Assembly: GCF_017498085.1 (NCBI RefSeq)
Contig: NZ_JAGBKM010000016.1
Coordinates: 20,644 to 84,643 of the forward strand
DNA: 64,000 nucleotides
DNA from: Psychrobacter coccoides
Lineage (GTDB): Bacteria; Pseudomonadota; Gammaproteobacteria; Pseudomonadales; Moraxellaceae
Reading direction: 5' to 3'
Position numbers and translations under genes: made by a program. Positions 26,210 to 35,495 of the stretch are shown one piece after another; position 1 is the stretch's first letter; every line of letters begins with the position of its first letter. The notes beneath the pieces were generated by a model. It did not search any database. It was not told the DNA's origin and saw nothing but the letters and a program-made list of their open reading frames with translations.

Positions 26210-28354
26210 ATGCAAACCATTTTACTCGTTCCTCTTAGTCGTGGTATTGGTGTCACCTCAGCCGCCCTCGGTTTGATCCGTGCGCTAGATTACAACGGCA
26301 TCAAAGCTGGCTTTATGAAGCCATTTTTGCAAGACGATACCTTAGACAAACAAAACAGCTTAGACAGCTCCAGCGCCTTGGCCATGCATGCTTTTGGTCT
26401 AACGCCGCCCAAATCCATCAATCGCCAACGCGTGGAGCGTATGATTGGTGATGACAATCTCGATGATTTAATGGAAGAGGTGGTCGAAAACTACCACTCC
26501 ATCGAAGGCGACTATGGCGTGGTCGTTTGTGAGGGCTTGGTATCGACCACAGAAGCATCTTATGCCTCACAAGTCAACCGTGCCATCGCCCACGCACTAG
26601 ATGCCAAAATCATCTTTGTCAGTACTGTCGATACCAGCAAGCCTGCCCATTTAGCAGACAAACTGGACGTCCATGCACGTGAGTTTAGTGGTATGGGCTC
26701 TGATCGTACTTTGGGCTGTATCTTGATGCGGGTGAATATTCCAAATACTCTTGAAAACCAGCCTGTGGCTCCTGGTGAAGCGATTGTCAGCTTGGATGAG
26801 GGCTTTATTCAAGAAGTGCAGCGTCTGTCACCTTACTTTGATACTGAACAATTCCGCTTGATTGGCGTGGTACCATTTAGTGACTCGTTGTCTGTGCCCC
26901 GTACTTGGGATATCGCCACTGAGCTCGATGCTACTTGGATTAATGTTGGTGATGCCAAAACTCGTCGCATCAACGACATCAGCCTAACCGCTCGCTCAGT
27001 AGCCCGAGTAGATGAAGTGTTCAAACGTGGCACTCTCGTCGTGGTACCTGGCGATCGTGATGAGTTACTGCTGGCTGCGGCGCTTGCGTGTATCAATGGC
27101 ATACCGCTAGCGGGCCTAGTACTCACCGGCGGCGTCTCACCAAACGCTGCGGTCGCTGAGCTTTGGCAATCAGCGCTAAAGACGGGCGTCCCTGTGATGA
27201 GTGTCGAGTCTGATAGTTTTGAGACGGTACAAAGCCTGTTGAACATGAGCGCTGAGATTCCAAGTGATGACACCGAGCGAGCTGTAGAGGTTACACGCTA
27301 TGTGGCAGCGCACTTGGACTTGGGCTGGGTCAAAGCGCAGTTCAGCGGCGAGCACAAACCACGCTTGTCACCTGCAGCATTTCGTCATCAAGTGGTCAAA
27401 AAAGCGCAACATGCCAAAAAACGCATCGTTCTACCAGAAGGCTCTGAGCCACGCACGGTAGAAGCAGCCTGTATCTGTCAAAGCCGTGGTATCGCTGACT
27501 GTGTGCTACTGGCGAAGCGTGCTGATGTCGAGCAAGTCGCCAAAAATCGTGACCTAATCCTGCCAGAAGGCTTAGAGATCATCGATCCTGCTGACCTCGA
27601 TATGAACAAATACGTCGAGGCGGTGGTTGAACGTCGCAAAGGCAAAACCACGCCAGAGATGGCAGCTGAACAGCTTGAAGACACGGTGTTCTTAGGTACT
27701 ATCATGCTGCAGATGGATGAGGTCGATGGACTGGTATCTGGTGCCATTCACACCACTGCAAATACCGTACGCCCAGCCTTTCAGCTGATTAAGACAGCAC
27801 CTCAGTACTCACTGGTCTCATCGATCTTCTTTATGCTGCTACCTGAGCAAGTGGTGGTCTATGGTGACTGTGCGATCAACCCAGACCCAAATGCCGAAGA
27901 GCTGGCTGAGATTGCTATTCAGTCTGCTCAATCGGCAGCAGCCTTTGGTATCGAGCCAAAAGTGGCAATGATCAGCTACTCTACTGGCTCATCAGGGACA
28001 GGTGCAGATGTCGAAAAAGTCATTCAAGCCACACAAATCGTCCGTGAGCGTGCGCCTGAGCTCAAAGTCGATGGCCCGCTACAGTATGATGCCGCTTCGG
28101 TGATGAGCGTCGGCAAACAAAAAGCGCCAGACTCACCTGTCGCTGGTCAAGCCAATGTCTTTATCTTCCCAGATCTCAACACCGGTAACACCACTTATAA
28201 AGCGGTACAGCGTAGTGCCAATGTGGTCAGTGTCGGCCCCATGCTCCAAGGCCTAAACAAACCTGTCAACGACTTGTCTCGTGGTGCGTTGGTGGATGAC
28301 ATCATCTATACCATCGCTCTGACCGCCATTCAAGCGTATAGTGATAAGATTTAG
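26210..28354 (+). CDS. pta: Phosphate acetyltransferase, long form
   Basis: Pta exchanges CoA for phosphate on acetyl-CoA to give acetyl phosphate. The 714-aa protein is the long, proteobacterial type. It has an N-terminal dethiobiotin-synthetase-like domain (about 1-220), a DRTGG domain (about 225-350) and the catalytic PTA domain from about 390. In the catalytic part KRIVLPEGSEPRT, LGTIMLQMDEVDGLVSGAIHTTANTVRPA and MISYSTGSSGTGADVEKV are typical. The N-terminal nucleotide loop reads SRGIGVTS, without the usual GK, as in many Pta. It works with AckA upstream. Confidence 0.96.
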   Translation: MQTILLVPLSRGIGVTSAALGLIRALDYNGIKAGFMKPFLQDDTLDKQNSLDSSSALAMHAFGLTPPKSINRQRVERMIGDDNLDDLMEEVVENYHSIEGDYGVVVCEGLVSTTEASYASQVNRAIAHALDAKIIFVSTVDTSKPAHLADKLDVHAREFSGMGSDRTLGCILMRVNIPNTLENQPVAPGEAIVSLDEGFIQEVQRLSPYFDTEQFRLIGVVPFSDSLSVPRTWDIATELDATWINVGDAKTRRINDISLTARSVARVDEVFKRGTLVVVPGDRDELLLAAALACINGIPLAGLVLTGGVSPNAAVAELWQSALKTGVPVMSVESDSFETVQSLLNMSAEIPSDDTERAVEVTRYVAAHLDLGWVKAQFSGEHKPRLSPAAFRHQVVKKAQHAKKRIVLPEGSEPRTVEAACICQSRGIADCVLLAKRADVEQVAKNRDLILPEGLEIIDPADLDMNKYVEAVVERRKGKTTPEMAAEQLEDTVFLGTIMLQMDEVDGLVSGAIHTTANTVRPAFQLIKTAPQYSLVSSIFFMLLPEQVVVYGDCAINPDPNAEELAEIAIQSAQSAAAFGIEPKVAMISYSTGSSGTGADVEKVIQATQIVRERAPELKVDGPLQYDAASVMSVGKQKAPDSPVAGQANVFIFPDLNTGNTTYKAVQRSANVVSVGPMLQGLNKPVNDLSRGALVDDIIYTIALTAIQAYSDKI

Positions 28355-28425
28355 CATCTAGTTAAGATACAAGGGTGTCGTATTTAACCCAACGCACTAT
28401 CTAACTCAAAAGTACACTTTTATGT

Positions 28426-28456
28426 AGCCGACTGTCATCACGATGGTCGGCTTTTT
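28426..28456 (+). terminator. Terminator after pta
   Basis: AGCCGAC pairs with GTCGGCT around TGTCATCACGATG and is followed by TTTTT. Confidence 0.8.
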
Positions 28457-28512
28457 GATGCTGATCGTTTCAATCAGCTCCTGAGTCTTTGTGCTTCTTA
28501 TCAGTTGCGCTC

Positions 28513-28582
28513 TATAGTTGATATACTTAGAAGCCAGTAGCACGACAATATAAACGTATCGATTTTATTTCGAATTGACTAT
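28513..28582. repeat. TATAGTC-type intergenic repeat, copy 1
   Basis: The stretch begins TATAGTTGATATACTTAGA and ends ATTTCGAATTGACTATA, so its ends are inverted repeats. The last 30 bases, from AACGTATCGATTTTATTTCGA, recur nearly unchanged at 51679-51709. It lies just before nadD and may hold that gene's promoter. Confidence 0.6.
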
Positions 28583-28628
28583 ACACTATGCTCAATCAAT
28601 CCTGTATAGCTCTGCTGCTCACTCATTT

Positions 28629-29393
28629 ATGCCAAATAACGCCAATAATCATCATGACCAAACCCCTGCATCAGCCATTCGTGCTTATCTTGGCGGCTCA
28701 TTTGACCCTGTGCATAATGGCCATTTGCAAATGGCGATGTCTGTTTATGAACATTTATCTTCGATTGCTCAGCAGCAACAGCGCCCGCTACAGGTTTCTT
28801 TATTGCCCAATGCCCGCTCTCCCTTCAAAGACCGCAGCACCAACCCTGCCCATCGCTTGGCCATGTTAAAACTAGCAACGCAGGAGACGCCTTTACAGAT
28901 TAGTGAGCTTGAACTGTGGCAAGCCCCGCCTGTCTATACCATCGATAGCGTAAAAGCGCTACGCCGACGTTATCCCAACGACAGCCTGATATTTATCATG
29001 GGGATGGACAGCGCTCGTCAATTGGATAAATGGCAAGACGGACTACAACTGACTCATTATGTCCACTTATGGATATTTAATCGCCTTGATGCGCATCAGA
29101 GTGACTCATTGGGCGCCACCACACCTTTGTATCAACTACCAACCGAACTTCAAGGACAAGTGACAGCCTCTTTGGCTGACTTGACCACCGTCTTGAAAAA
29201 TGACGACCAAGGACGCATTTATATTGACCAGCGCCAAGTCAGCACCGTATCCAGTACCGACATTCGCAATCAATTACAAACACAGAGCAATCCGCCAGAT
29301 ACGCTACCAAAACCTCTGGCTCAATTAATAAATCCTGCTGTTTATCATTATATTATTGCCCATCGGCTATATTCCGCAGTTCAATTCCGTTAA
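28629..29393 (+). CDS. nadD: Nicotinate-nucleotide adenylyltransferase
   Basis: NadD joins ATP and nicotinate mononucleotide to give deamido-NAD, a late step of NAD synthesis. The nucleotidyltransferase motif LGGSFDPVHNGH lies at residues 21-32 and the matching C-terminal SSTDIRNQL is present. Length is 254 aa. No start has a good ribosome site: I took the ATG at 28629. A TTG at 28575 would add 18 residues from inside the repeat. rsfS follows 121 bases later, the usual partner order. Confidence 0.92.
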   Translation: MPNNANNHHDQTPASAIRAYLGGSFDPVHNGHLQMAMSVYEHLSSIAQQQQRPLQVSLLPNARSPFKDRSTNPAHRLAMLKLATQETPLQISELELWQAPPVYTIDSVKALRRRYPNDSLIFIMGMDSARQLDKWQDGLQLTHYVHLWIFNRLDAHQSDSLGATTPLYQLPTELQGQVTASLADLTTVLKNDDQGRIYIDQRQVSTVSSTDIRNQLQTQSNPPDTLPKPLAQLINPAVYHYIIAHRLYSAVQFR

Positions 29394-29514
29394 AATCGTT
29401 TTATCTTTGTCATTTTTTATCTGATGTTTTATTTATCAATGTCAGACTTAGCAAAAACCCAGTAAAGCCAAACAAATGACTGTTTAATATTTACAATTTA
29501 AGAGATTCAAACTT

Positions 29515-29916
29515 ATGACCAATACCATGACTGACGACCGTTTAAAACAGTGCTTAACCGTTGTTGAAAGCGCATTAGATAGTATGAAAGCCAAAAACAT
29601 TACCGTAATGGATGTAGAGAGCCTCACTGATGTGATGGAGCGTATCGTCATCGCTGACGGTACCTCTAAGCGTCATGTCCGTGCGCTTGCAGACAGTGTC
29701 GGTGCTGCCGCCAAAGAAGCCGGCTTTATGCCACTTGGCCGTGAAGGCGGTGCTGATTCTGACTGGACACTCATCGATTTGGGCGCTGTCGTCGTGCATA
29801 TGATGACGCCGCAAGCTCGTGAGTTCTATGATCTTGAAGGTCTATGGTCATCACCTGAAAGCCTAGCTGAGCTGGTTGCCACGCCACGTGAAAAGAAAGC
29901 GGGTCGCCGTAACTAA
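29515..29916 (+). CDS. rsfS: Ribosome silencing factor RsfS
   Basis: RsfS binds ribosomal protein uL14 on the 50S subunit and blocks joining with 30S when nutrients are low. The 133-aa protein has the family stretches DRLKQCLTVVESAL, ITVMDVESLTDVMERIVIADGTSKRHV and the C-terminal DWTLIDLGAVVVHMM followed by REFYDLEGLW. A tail of about 20 residues, rich in Arg and Lys, follows the fold. It lies after nadD as in E. coli (ybeB), though rlmH does not follow; a terminator does. Confidence 0.96.
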   Translation: MTNTMTDDRLKQCLTVVESALDSMKAKNITVMDVESLTDVMERIVIADGTSKRHVRALADSVGAAAKEAGFMPLGREGGADSDWTLIDLGAVVVHMMTPQAREFYDLEGLWSSPESLAELVATPREKKAGRRN

Positions 29917-29945
29917 GACTGCTTTCTCAAATGTATTGTTAAAGC

Positions 29946-29977
29946 AAAAGACCAGATGACTATTCTGGTCTTTTTTA
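29946..29977 (+). terminator. Terminator after rsfS
   Basis: AAAAGACCAGA pairs with TCTGGTCTTTT around a short loop and is followed by TTTTTT. Confidence 0.88.
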
Positions 29978-30034
29978 TGTTTGAAATAAACTGAAAGCTG
30001 CCTTCCTTTGCGCTAAGATAGCGCTATCGCTTCG

Positions 30035-30173
30035 TATAGTCGACGCACTTTAAAAAGCATGTAGCGCTACTGGTATAAATCTTACTTGCGTGCTGCGTCC
30101 CTAGAGGCTGCGCAAAATCCATCCCAGTAGCGCATCTAAATCTATATAACAGTTATACTTTCAACTGACTCTA
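30035..30173. repeat. TATAGTC-type intergenic repeat, copy 2
   Basis: It opens TATAGTCGACGCACTTTAAAAA and closes with TTTCAACTGACTCTA. Its central block, read in reverse (GCGCAGCCTCT... CAGCACGCAAG... GATTTATACC), matches the centre of the copy at 51557-51709. It fills the gap between rsfS and the MOSC gene. Confidence 0.55.
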
Positions 30174-30216
30174 CTCCCTCTCTACAAAGATACTCAACTT
30201 TCTCTTAGGACATACC

Positions 30217-30978
30217 ATGAGCGCAGCAGCAAACCAGTCACCATCTCAACAAAATCTATCAAATTATAACCACCCCCTACCCCTCCATATCGCTAACTTA
30301 ACTTGCGTGCGTGCCGGCAAGGCTATGCCGTTTACCCGTGAGCAGATGAGCGCCATCGATAAAAAACCCATTGAAGCACCTGTCACCGTCAATTTTATGG
30401 GACTGACTACCGACGAACAAGCCGACCGCCGTCATCATGGTGGCCCCTTAAAAGCCGTGCATCAACTGCCGATAGCGACCTATGACAAAATCAATGCTGA
30501 GTTTGGGCTCAAGGTACGTGTCGGCACTTTGGGTGAAAACCTAACTACGGAAGCAGTCAACAATCTCCCAGAGATGGACGAGTCGAGCGTTTGTATCGGC
30601 GATGTGTTGCAGTATGGTGCTATTGATGACGACAAAAGCGTCCAGCTACGTATCGTACAGCCGCGCCGCCCGTGCTATAAAATAAACGATCAAATTGGAC
30701 AATTTAAGTTTAGCAAAATACCGAATGTCGCCTCTTGGGTCAGTAAGCAAGGCATTGCAGGTTGGTACTTTGAAGTGGTGCGTGACGGGCTGATTGACAC
30801 GGGATTACCTGTTTATTTGACCGAGCGCCCTTATCCGTTTGCCACCCTTGAGACGCTGTGGCAGTTATCGAACTCAAAACAGAAGTTTGACGCTAAAGTG
30901 ATTGAACCTTGGCTGGCGATTGAGTGTCTGGAGGACAGCTGGAAAAAAGTACTTAAGAAGAAGATTAAAACGACCTAA
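30217..30978 (+). CDS. MOSC domain protein (YiiM-like)
   Basis: MOSC proteins use the molybdenum cofactor. This 253-aa soluble protein shows RRHHGGPLKAVHQLP, LGENLTTE and the Cys-bearing RRPCYKI near residue 150, all typical of YiiM. E. coli YiiM reduces N-hydroxylated purine analogues such as 6-hydroxylaminopurine. The C-terminal 3-alpha extension that marks YiiM is visible as TERPYPFATLETLWQLSN. The N-terminus has an extra polar tail of about 20 residues. It stands alone between two intergenic repeats. Confidence 0.88.
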   Translation: MSAAANQSPSQQNLSNYNHPLPLHIANLTCVRAGKAMPFTREQMSAIDKKPIEAPVTVNFMGLTTDEQADRRHHGGPLKAVHQLPIATYDKINAEFGLKVRVGTLGENLTTEAVNNLPEMDESSVCIGDVLQYGAIDDDKSVQLRIVQPRRPCYKINDQIGQFKFSKIPNVASWVSKQGIAGWYFEVVRDGLIDTGLPVYLTERPYPFATLETLWQLSNSKQKFDAKVIEPWLAIECLEDSWKKVLKKKIKTT

Positions 30979-31124
30979 TTTATAATAAATAAACGCTCAA
31001 TGACAGCATATAGCGATGGCTAAAAGAGTAAGCAGAACTGTCTCAAACACAGTGGTTTAGATAATGAATAACAGAAGGTTTTATACTATCACTTTGATAT
31101 TGAATCTTTAACACAGAGCATTTT

Positions 31125-32009
31125 ATGGCAAAAAATATCACCGCTTTAGCATTGGTGTCTTTATTCACACTACCCTTAATCGGCTGCGTGACGGCCATCT
31201 CTCCAGTAGCCACCACCGAAAGTTACATTGTCGATAGCGAAACCTACCAAGCTACAGGCAAAAGCCAGCGCATCAAAACCATCGTCTTGCACTACACCGT
31301 CTCTGATAATGAACGAGCGATAAAAACTCTGACCACAAGTCAAGTCAGCGCTCATTATCTGATTCTGAATCAGAACGACAATAAAATTTATAGCCTCGTG
31401 CCCGAGTCTGAGCGTGCTTGGCATGCAGGCGATAGCGGGTTTGCTGGGCGCAGTATCTTAAACGACACCTCTATCGGCATCGAGATTGTAAATGCAGGCA
31501 TCAAACCTGAATATCGAGAGGCGCTAAAAAATAGCGAGCTACAATATCATCCTTATGAGCATTTTGTGGCATTTGATGAATTACAAATTAAAAAGGTCGC
31601 CGATCTGGTGCAAGATATTGCCAAGCGTTATGACATTTCACCGACAAACATCGTTGGTCATGCTGATATAGCACCGTCCCGTAAAATCGACCCCGGTGCC
31701 AAGTTCCCTTGGGAGCGACTGCATAAGGAGTACGGCGTTGGCGCTTGGTATGATGAATTTGATAAGCAGTTCTTTATGCATCCAGGCACCTTTGCAGCGG
31801 CGACGATACCCGAGATGAAGCAAGCCTTTCGTGATTACGGCTATCAAATCAATGATACAAACGAATGGGATAAAGCCAGTCGTGATGTGGTTTATGCGTT
31901 TCAATTGCATTTTCGCCCGCAACAGCCAACGGGCGAGCTGGATTTAGAGACTTATGCGATCCTAAAAGCTCTCAATAAAAAGTATGCGGGTCGTGATGAC
32001 TTCTATTAA
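31125..32009 (+). CDS. amiD: Lipoprotein N-acetylmuramoyl-L-alanine amidase (AmiD-like)
   Basis: A 294-aa outer-membrane-anchored amidase that cuts between N-acetylmuramic acid and the stem peptide. The lipobox LIGC places the lipidated Cys at 21. The amidase_2 domain carries zinc ligands H56 (LHYT), H178 (VGHAD) and D188 (KIDPGAKFPW). A peptidoglycan-binding domain fills the C-terminus (about 225-290, ATIPEMKQAFRDYGY... AFQLHFRP). The layout equals E. coli AmiD, which trims recycled or cell-wall fragments. It is a single gene. Confidence 0.93.
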   Translation: MAKNITALALVSLFTLPLIGCVTAISPVATTESYIVDSETYQATGKSQRIKTIVLHYTVSDNERAIKTLTTSQVSAHYLILNQNDNKIYSLVPESERAWHAGDSGFAGRSILNDTSIGIEIVNAGIKPEYREALKNSELQYHPYEHFVAFDELQIKKVADLVQDIAKRYDISPTNIVGHADIAPSRKIDPGAKFPWERLHKEYGVGAWYDEFDKQFFMHPGTFAAATIPEMKQAFRDYGYQINDTNEWDKASRDVVYAFQLHFRPQQPTGELDLETYAILKALNKKYAGRDDFY

Positions 32010-32051
32010 GGCTGAATTTTAAGCCTTGCCAAAACGATGTGCTTTAATTGA

Positions 32052-32159
32052 TATAGTCGGAGCACTTTTAAACCGCTACGGTGTTACCCACCCTAGATGT
32101 ACTTAGTGTACTATCTGCGGCCGGTCGCCTTGTAGCGATTTTAAAACTCCTTGACTATA
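32052..32159. repeat. TATAGTC-type intergenic repeat, copy 3
   Basis: A 108-base element with ends TATAGTCGGAGCACTTTTAAA and TTTTAAAACTCCTTGACTATA, an imperfect inverted repeat. A GC-rich interior with CTACGGTG and CGGCCGGTCG lies between. It fills the gap between amiD and the amidotransferase gene. Confidence 0.65.
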
Positions 32160-32192
32160 CTGGTTAATCAATACTTGTTAATGAGGCCTCTT

Positions 32193-32936
32193 ATGACGCT
32201 ACGTATTCATGCGCTATTCCATACTGATTATGAAGACTTGAGCTTTATCAGGCAGTGGGCAAGCCGTCAGCGTCACCTTATGACCATCAGTCGCTCTTTT
32301 GATAATGATACCCTGCCCAATCCTGATCGCTTTGATTGGCTGATCGTTATGGGTGGGCCGATGAGCGTCCATGATGAAGAAAAACACCCGTGGCTCATAG
32401 CAGAAAAACGCCTGATTAAACAAAGCATGGCTGCGGGTAAAACGGTCATCGGTGTATGTCTTGGGGCGCAACTTGTCGCCCACTGTTTGGGATCTAGCGT
32501 GCAGCCTTCTGGGGTAAAAGAAATCGGCTGGTTGCCGATGCGATTGACGCCCGCAGGTCAGGCACATCCTTTATTACAAGACTTACCCAAACAGGACTTT
32601 AACGTGCTTCACTTTCATGGTGATGGTTTTGACTGTCCAACAGGCGCAAGCATTATCGCATCATCGGATGCTTGGGCGAATCAAGGCTTTGTCTATCAGA
32701 CCTCGCTGCATAAAGAGCGAGGCACTTGGGTACTGGGCTGGCAATGTCACTTTGAAGTGACCAAAGAGAGCCTTGCTAAGATGGTCTTAAATGGCAATAA
32801 TGCCATTCAAAATGGACTTAAAGATTATCCCAACACCGTGCAATCACCCGCTGAGATATTAGAATTGGGTGATAAATATATCAAAGCAAATAACGCAAGG
32901 CTATCTGCGATGCTAAATCGGATAGCGGCAAACTAA
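32193..32936 (+). CDS. Class I glutamine amidotransferase-like protein
   Basis: A 247-aa GATase1-fold protein resembling the N-terminal half of GMP synthetase. The catalytic Cys is C89 in GVCLGAQL, and H186 and E188 are in WQCHFEVT. It has no synthetase partner domain or gene beside it. Such free-standing proteins (YfeJ-like) may be amidases that work with partners elsewhere, or hydrolyse gamma-glutamyl compounds. The start at 32193 has GAGG seven bases upstream. The small coiled-coil gene follows 19 bases later and is probably co-transcribed. Confidence 0.9.
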   Translation: MTLRIHALFHTDYEDLSFIRQWASRQRHLMTISRSFDNDTLPNPDRFDWLIVMGGPMSVHDEEKHPWLIAEKRLIKQSMAAGKTVIGVCLGAQLVAHCLGSSVQPSGVKEIGWLPMRLTPAGQAHPLLQDLPKQDFNVLHFHGDGFDCPTGASIIASSDAWANQGFVYQTSLHKERGTWVLGWQCHFEVTKESLAKMVLNGNNAIQNGLKDYPNTVQSPAEILELGDKYIKANNARLSAMLNRIAAN

Positions 32937-32955
32937 ATAGTAAGGAGTATATATC

Positions 32956-33162
32956 ATGAGTAACTCACAACATAACGAACAAGACAAGCTACAGAAATAC
33001 CTAGAAGAGAAAGCGAAACAAGAGCAGCAGCAGGAAAAGCAGAAAGAAGAGCCTGCGCAGCTGTCGGCTTACGAGGCTTGTGTGCTAAGAGAAAGCGCTA
33101 AGATTCATGAGTTGATTGCGGAGGCTCAGAAGAAAGCTAAAGAGCACTCAACAGATGAGTAA
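32956..33162 (+). CDS. Small Lys/Glu/Gln-rich coiled-coil protein
   Basis: The 68-aa product is almost all Lys, Glu and Gln, with heptad spacing that suggests a coiled coil at about 10-35, and a single Cys at 46. TAAGGAG stands eight bases before the ATG, a strong ribosome site, so translation is likely. I recognise no domain. It follows the amidotransferase gene by 19 bases on the same strand, and the two may form an operon. Confidence 0.7.
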   Translation: MSNSQHNEQDKLQKYLEEKAKQEQQQEKQKEEPAQLSAYEACVLRESAKIHELIAEAQKKAKEHSTDE

Positions 33163-33276
33163 CTTTTAGAATCTTTACTCATTTAGCTTTTATTTATGAC
33201 GGCATCAGCAGGTGCTTAATCTAAACGACAGTGGCACAGAGTTTGGAACACTATCGATTAGCTTCTCTCCTGCTTC

Positions 33277-34684
33277 TCATTTTACAATGATGAAATCATT
33301 CTTGGTAAGGGCTTGATTCACTACCGCAAACTGAACTGCTGAGAAGCCCTTGCCTGAGCCATCTGCATCGAAGTACAAACTATCACCCTTTTGTAGAATA
33401 CGAGTATTGGCATCCGCTCGCTCGCCACCTGCAGCAAACCAGTTACCCTTTAGACCTTTAGCGTTAAGGTCTCCAAATATTCGTTTACTGAGGCCAATCT
33501 TATCGCCCTCTTTTGAGCTAAAGTCTGCGATAGTATCAATGTTGTTTGCACTTAACTTGCTACTGAACACAAAGGTATCTGCACCGCCACCACCATAAAG
33601 CGTTTCACGACCTACACCTCCTACGAGAATATCGTCACCCGCAGCACCTATTAAAGTATCATCGCCGACACCTCCTTTCAGATGGTCTTTCTCCTTAGTG
33701 CCCATCACTGTGTTGCTAAATACTTTATTTCCTTGCCCTCTGTCATCGATATCGGCTCGTTTGACTTCGTTACCATTGGTAACGACCGTATTACCACTTA
33801 TTTCAATACCACTCGTTTTGTCATTGAGTACGATACTCGCTAAGACTCGACCGTCTGAGCTGAGTGCGGTGCCAACCCCATCAATAAAGTTATTAGTGAT
33901 TTTGCTGTCAGTGACACCATTGATCCGAAAATCTGTGCCATTACCGACAATCTCATTGCCATCTACAAGTATATTATTGATTTCGTTATTAACTCCAGAA
34001 GCTCTCTCGGAGATCACCATACCATAACTTTCGTTATGCAAAAATTTGGAACTGAGAATATCTACATTCGTCACTAGCTCGTCATTATTTGGCTCTATGT
34101 CTATGCCCGCTGCTGGGCGAGTGCCATTGGTATTCTTAAATACAGAGTTGATAATCTCAATGCCATTGCCATCGACGATAGTAAGCCCTTGGCGACGATT
34201 ATTGTCAGACACCACATTGTAAATTGTCACATTTTCACTCTTACTTTTGCTCGCCCCAATATAGATACCGTCGCCCCAAAAACCCTTTATCTTTACATTT
34301 TCAATCGTGGTGTTTTTTGAGCCTAGGATACCTATACCCATACCCCACTCTCCTTTGGTACCAATATGATCATAACGATCACCGATTATGGTACCGCCAG
34401 TGATATTTACGTTTTCGACGTCTCTAATAAAGAAAACATAATGAGTGCCTTTGTCACTAGGAATCGCTTCTAGTACGGTGTCATCTTCCATTTTTACGGT
34501 GACATTGCTACGCATTCTTAATCTGGCTGTGGTATCAATTAGATAGTCACCTTCAGGAATATACACGGTACCACCGCCGCTTTTAGCAACGAAGTTAATG
34601 ACTTTTTGGATAGCAGCAGTATCATCTGTGCGATCATTTCCTTTAGCGCCATAGTCGCCATCGGTCACATCCACTACCAGTGAA
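33277..34684 (-). pseudogene. Beta-helix/RTX lipoprotein gene, 3' part (split by IS5-type element)
   Basis: This is the C-terminal 469 residues of a gene cut by the IS at 34689-35491. The beta-helix part starts SSLVVDVTDGDYGAKGN (Pectate_lyase_3-like opening), with many turns of the XNXTI...GNTV type and the motif GDGIYIG. Glycine-rich calcium-binding repeats (GDDTLIGAAGDDILVGG) and an M10-serralysin-type C-terminus ending DFIIVK follow. It matches residues about 479-937 of the intact paralogue at 36258. A TTG at 34701 inside the IS could in theory start it. Without its N-terminus it would hardly be exported as intended. Likely substrate: a polysaccharide, as in mannuronan epimerases and lyases. 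Confidence 0.85.
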
Positions 34685-34701
34685 CTAGGGTGTGTTGACA
34701 A

Positions 34702-35088
34702 TTACCGTAAATGGATAATCGTCGCTGCTAAATAGATATTAGCAGCAAACGACTCATCCGTTTTTTCAGCACGCATGGCAATTTTCTTGAAATCTTTCAG
34801 CTTACAGAAGAAGTTCTCGATTAAGTGACGCCACTTGTACATTTCTTTATCGAAATCTCGTTGCTTTAAACGAGAGCGTTTAGGGGGTATGACCGCTTTG
34901 CTACCACGCTCTTCTAAGTCTAGCAGTAGCCAATCCGTGTCAAAGGCTCTATCAGCAAGCAATGCACCAAACTCTTTGTCTTTAATTAAAGGTTTAACGC
35001 CAGCCATGTCATGCTGTTGTCCTTTCAATAAAGTAAAATCAACAAGGTTGCCTAATGCATCAACCATTGCCATGATTTTAGTGGTCAT
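34702..35088 (-). CDS. IS5-family transposase, second frame
   Basis: This 128-aa frame holds the second half of the DDE transposase. It contains the second Asp in LLADRAFDTDWLL and the Glu of the YREK-like segment in YKWRHLIENFFCKLK. The likely real product is a fusion with the first frame. In the -1 frame before its ATG the codons read AIGKSRGG, continuous with the family consensus ahead of MTTKI. The two frames overlap by four bases. Transposase activity seems possible, as both halves look intact. Confidence 0.88.
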   Translation of the reverse strand: MTTKIMAMVDALGNLVDFTLLKGQQHDMAGVKPLIKDKEFGALLADRAFDTDWLLLDLEERGSKAVIPPKRSRLKQRDFDKEMYKWRHLIENFFCKLKDFKKIAMRAEKTDESFAANIYLAATIIHLR

Positions 35089-35450
35089 ACCGCCTCTTGA
35101 TTTGCCAATTGCCTGATGACAAGCCCCCCTTTTGCGCCTTGTCCATGACGATGTACCTTAACAATAGTGCCATCAATCATGGCATACTCTAAATCTGAGT
35201 CATTCAGAGCATTAAATAGCTTGCTGAATCTATCGCTTTTTACCCATCGACGGTAGCGCTTATAAACACTGTTCCAGTTACCAAATTCAGGGGGTAAGTC
35301 TCGCCACGGACTACCTGTTCGGACAATCCATAGAACAGCTTCGATAAATAGTCGATTATTTACCGCTGTTCTACCAACATCGGTCTCTTTACCTGCACAA
35401 TACGGTGCTATCTTTGCCCACTGGGCATCACTTAGGGTTAATCTAGTCAT
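35085..35450 (-). CDS. IS5-family transposase, first frame
   Basis: This 121-aa frame begins MTRLTLSDAQWAKIAPY, the usual DUF4096 N-terminus. It contains LPPEFGNWNSVYKRYRRW and the first catalytic Asp in AMIDGTIVKVHRHGQGAKGG. I set its start at 35450; a longer frame to 35561 runs out of the IS into the host gene and is not used. It ends QLANQEAV, and translation must slip -1 to continue into the second frame. Confidence 0.88.
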   Translation of the reverse strand: MTRLTLSDAQWAKIAPYCAGKETDVGRTAVNNRLFIEAVLWIVRTGSPWRDLPPEFGNWNSVYKRYRRWVKSDRFSKLFNALNDSDLEYAMIDGTIVKVHRHGQGAKGGLVIRQLANQEAV

Positions 35451-35495
35451 AACACTATGATTATCAATTATTCTATATATGTCAACACATCCTAG

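Larger units (their letters stand above)
34689..35491 (-). mobile_element. IS5-family insertion sequence, IS427-like, 803 bp
   Basis: The element has ends GGTGTGTTGACA and GATGTGTTGACA in inverted orientation. It is flanked by CTAG at 34685-34688 and 35492-35495, a 4-base target duplication typical of this family. It carries two overlapping frames for a DDE transposase, needing a -1 frameshift as in the IS427 group. It sits inside the beta-helix/RTX gene. Deleting it and one CTAG restores the frame exactly. Confidence 0.93.
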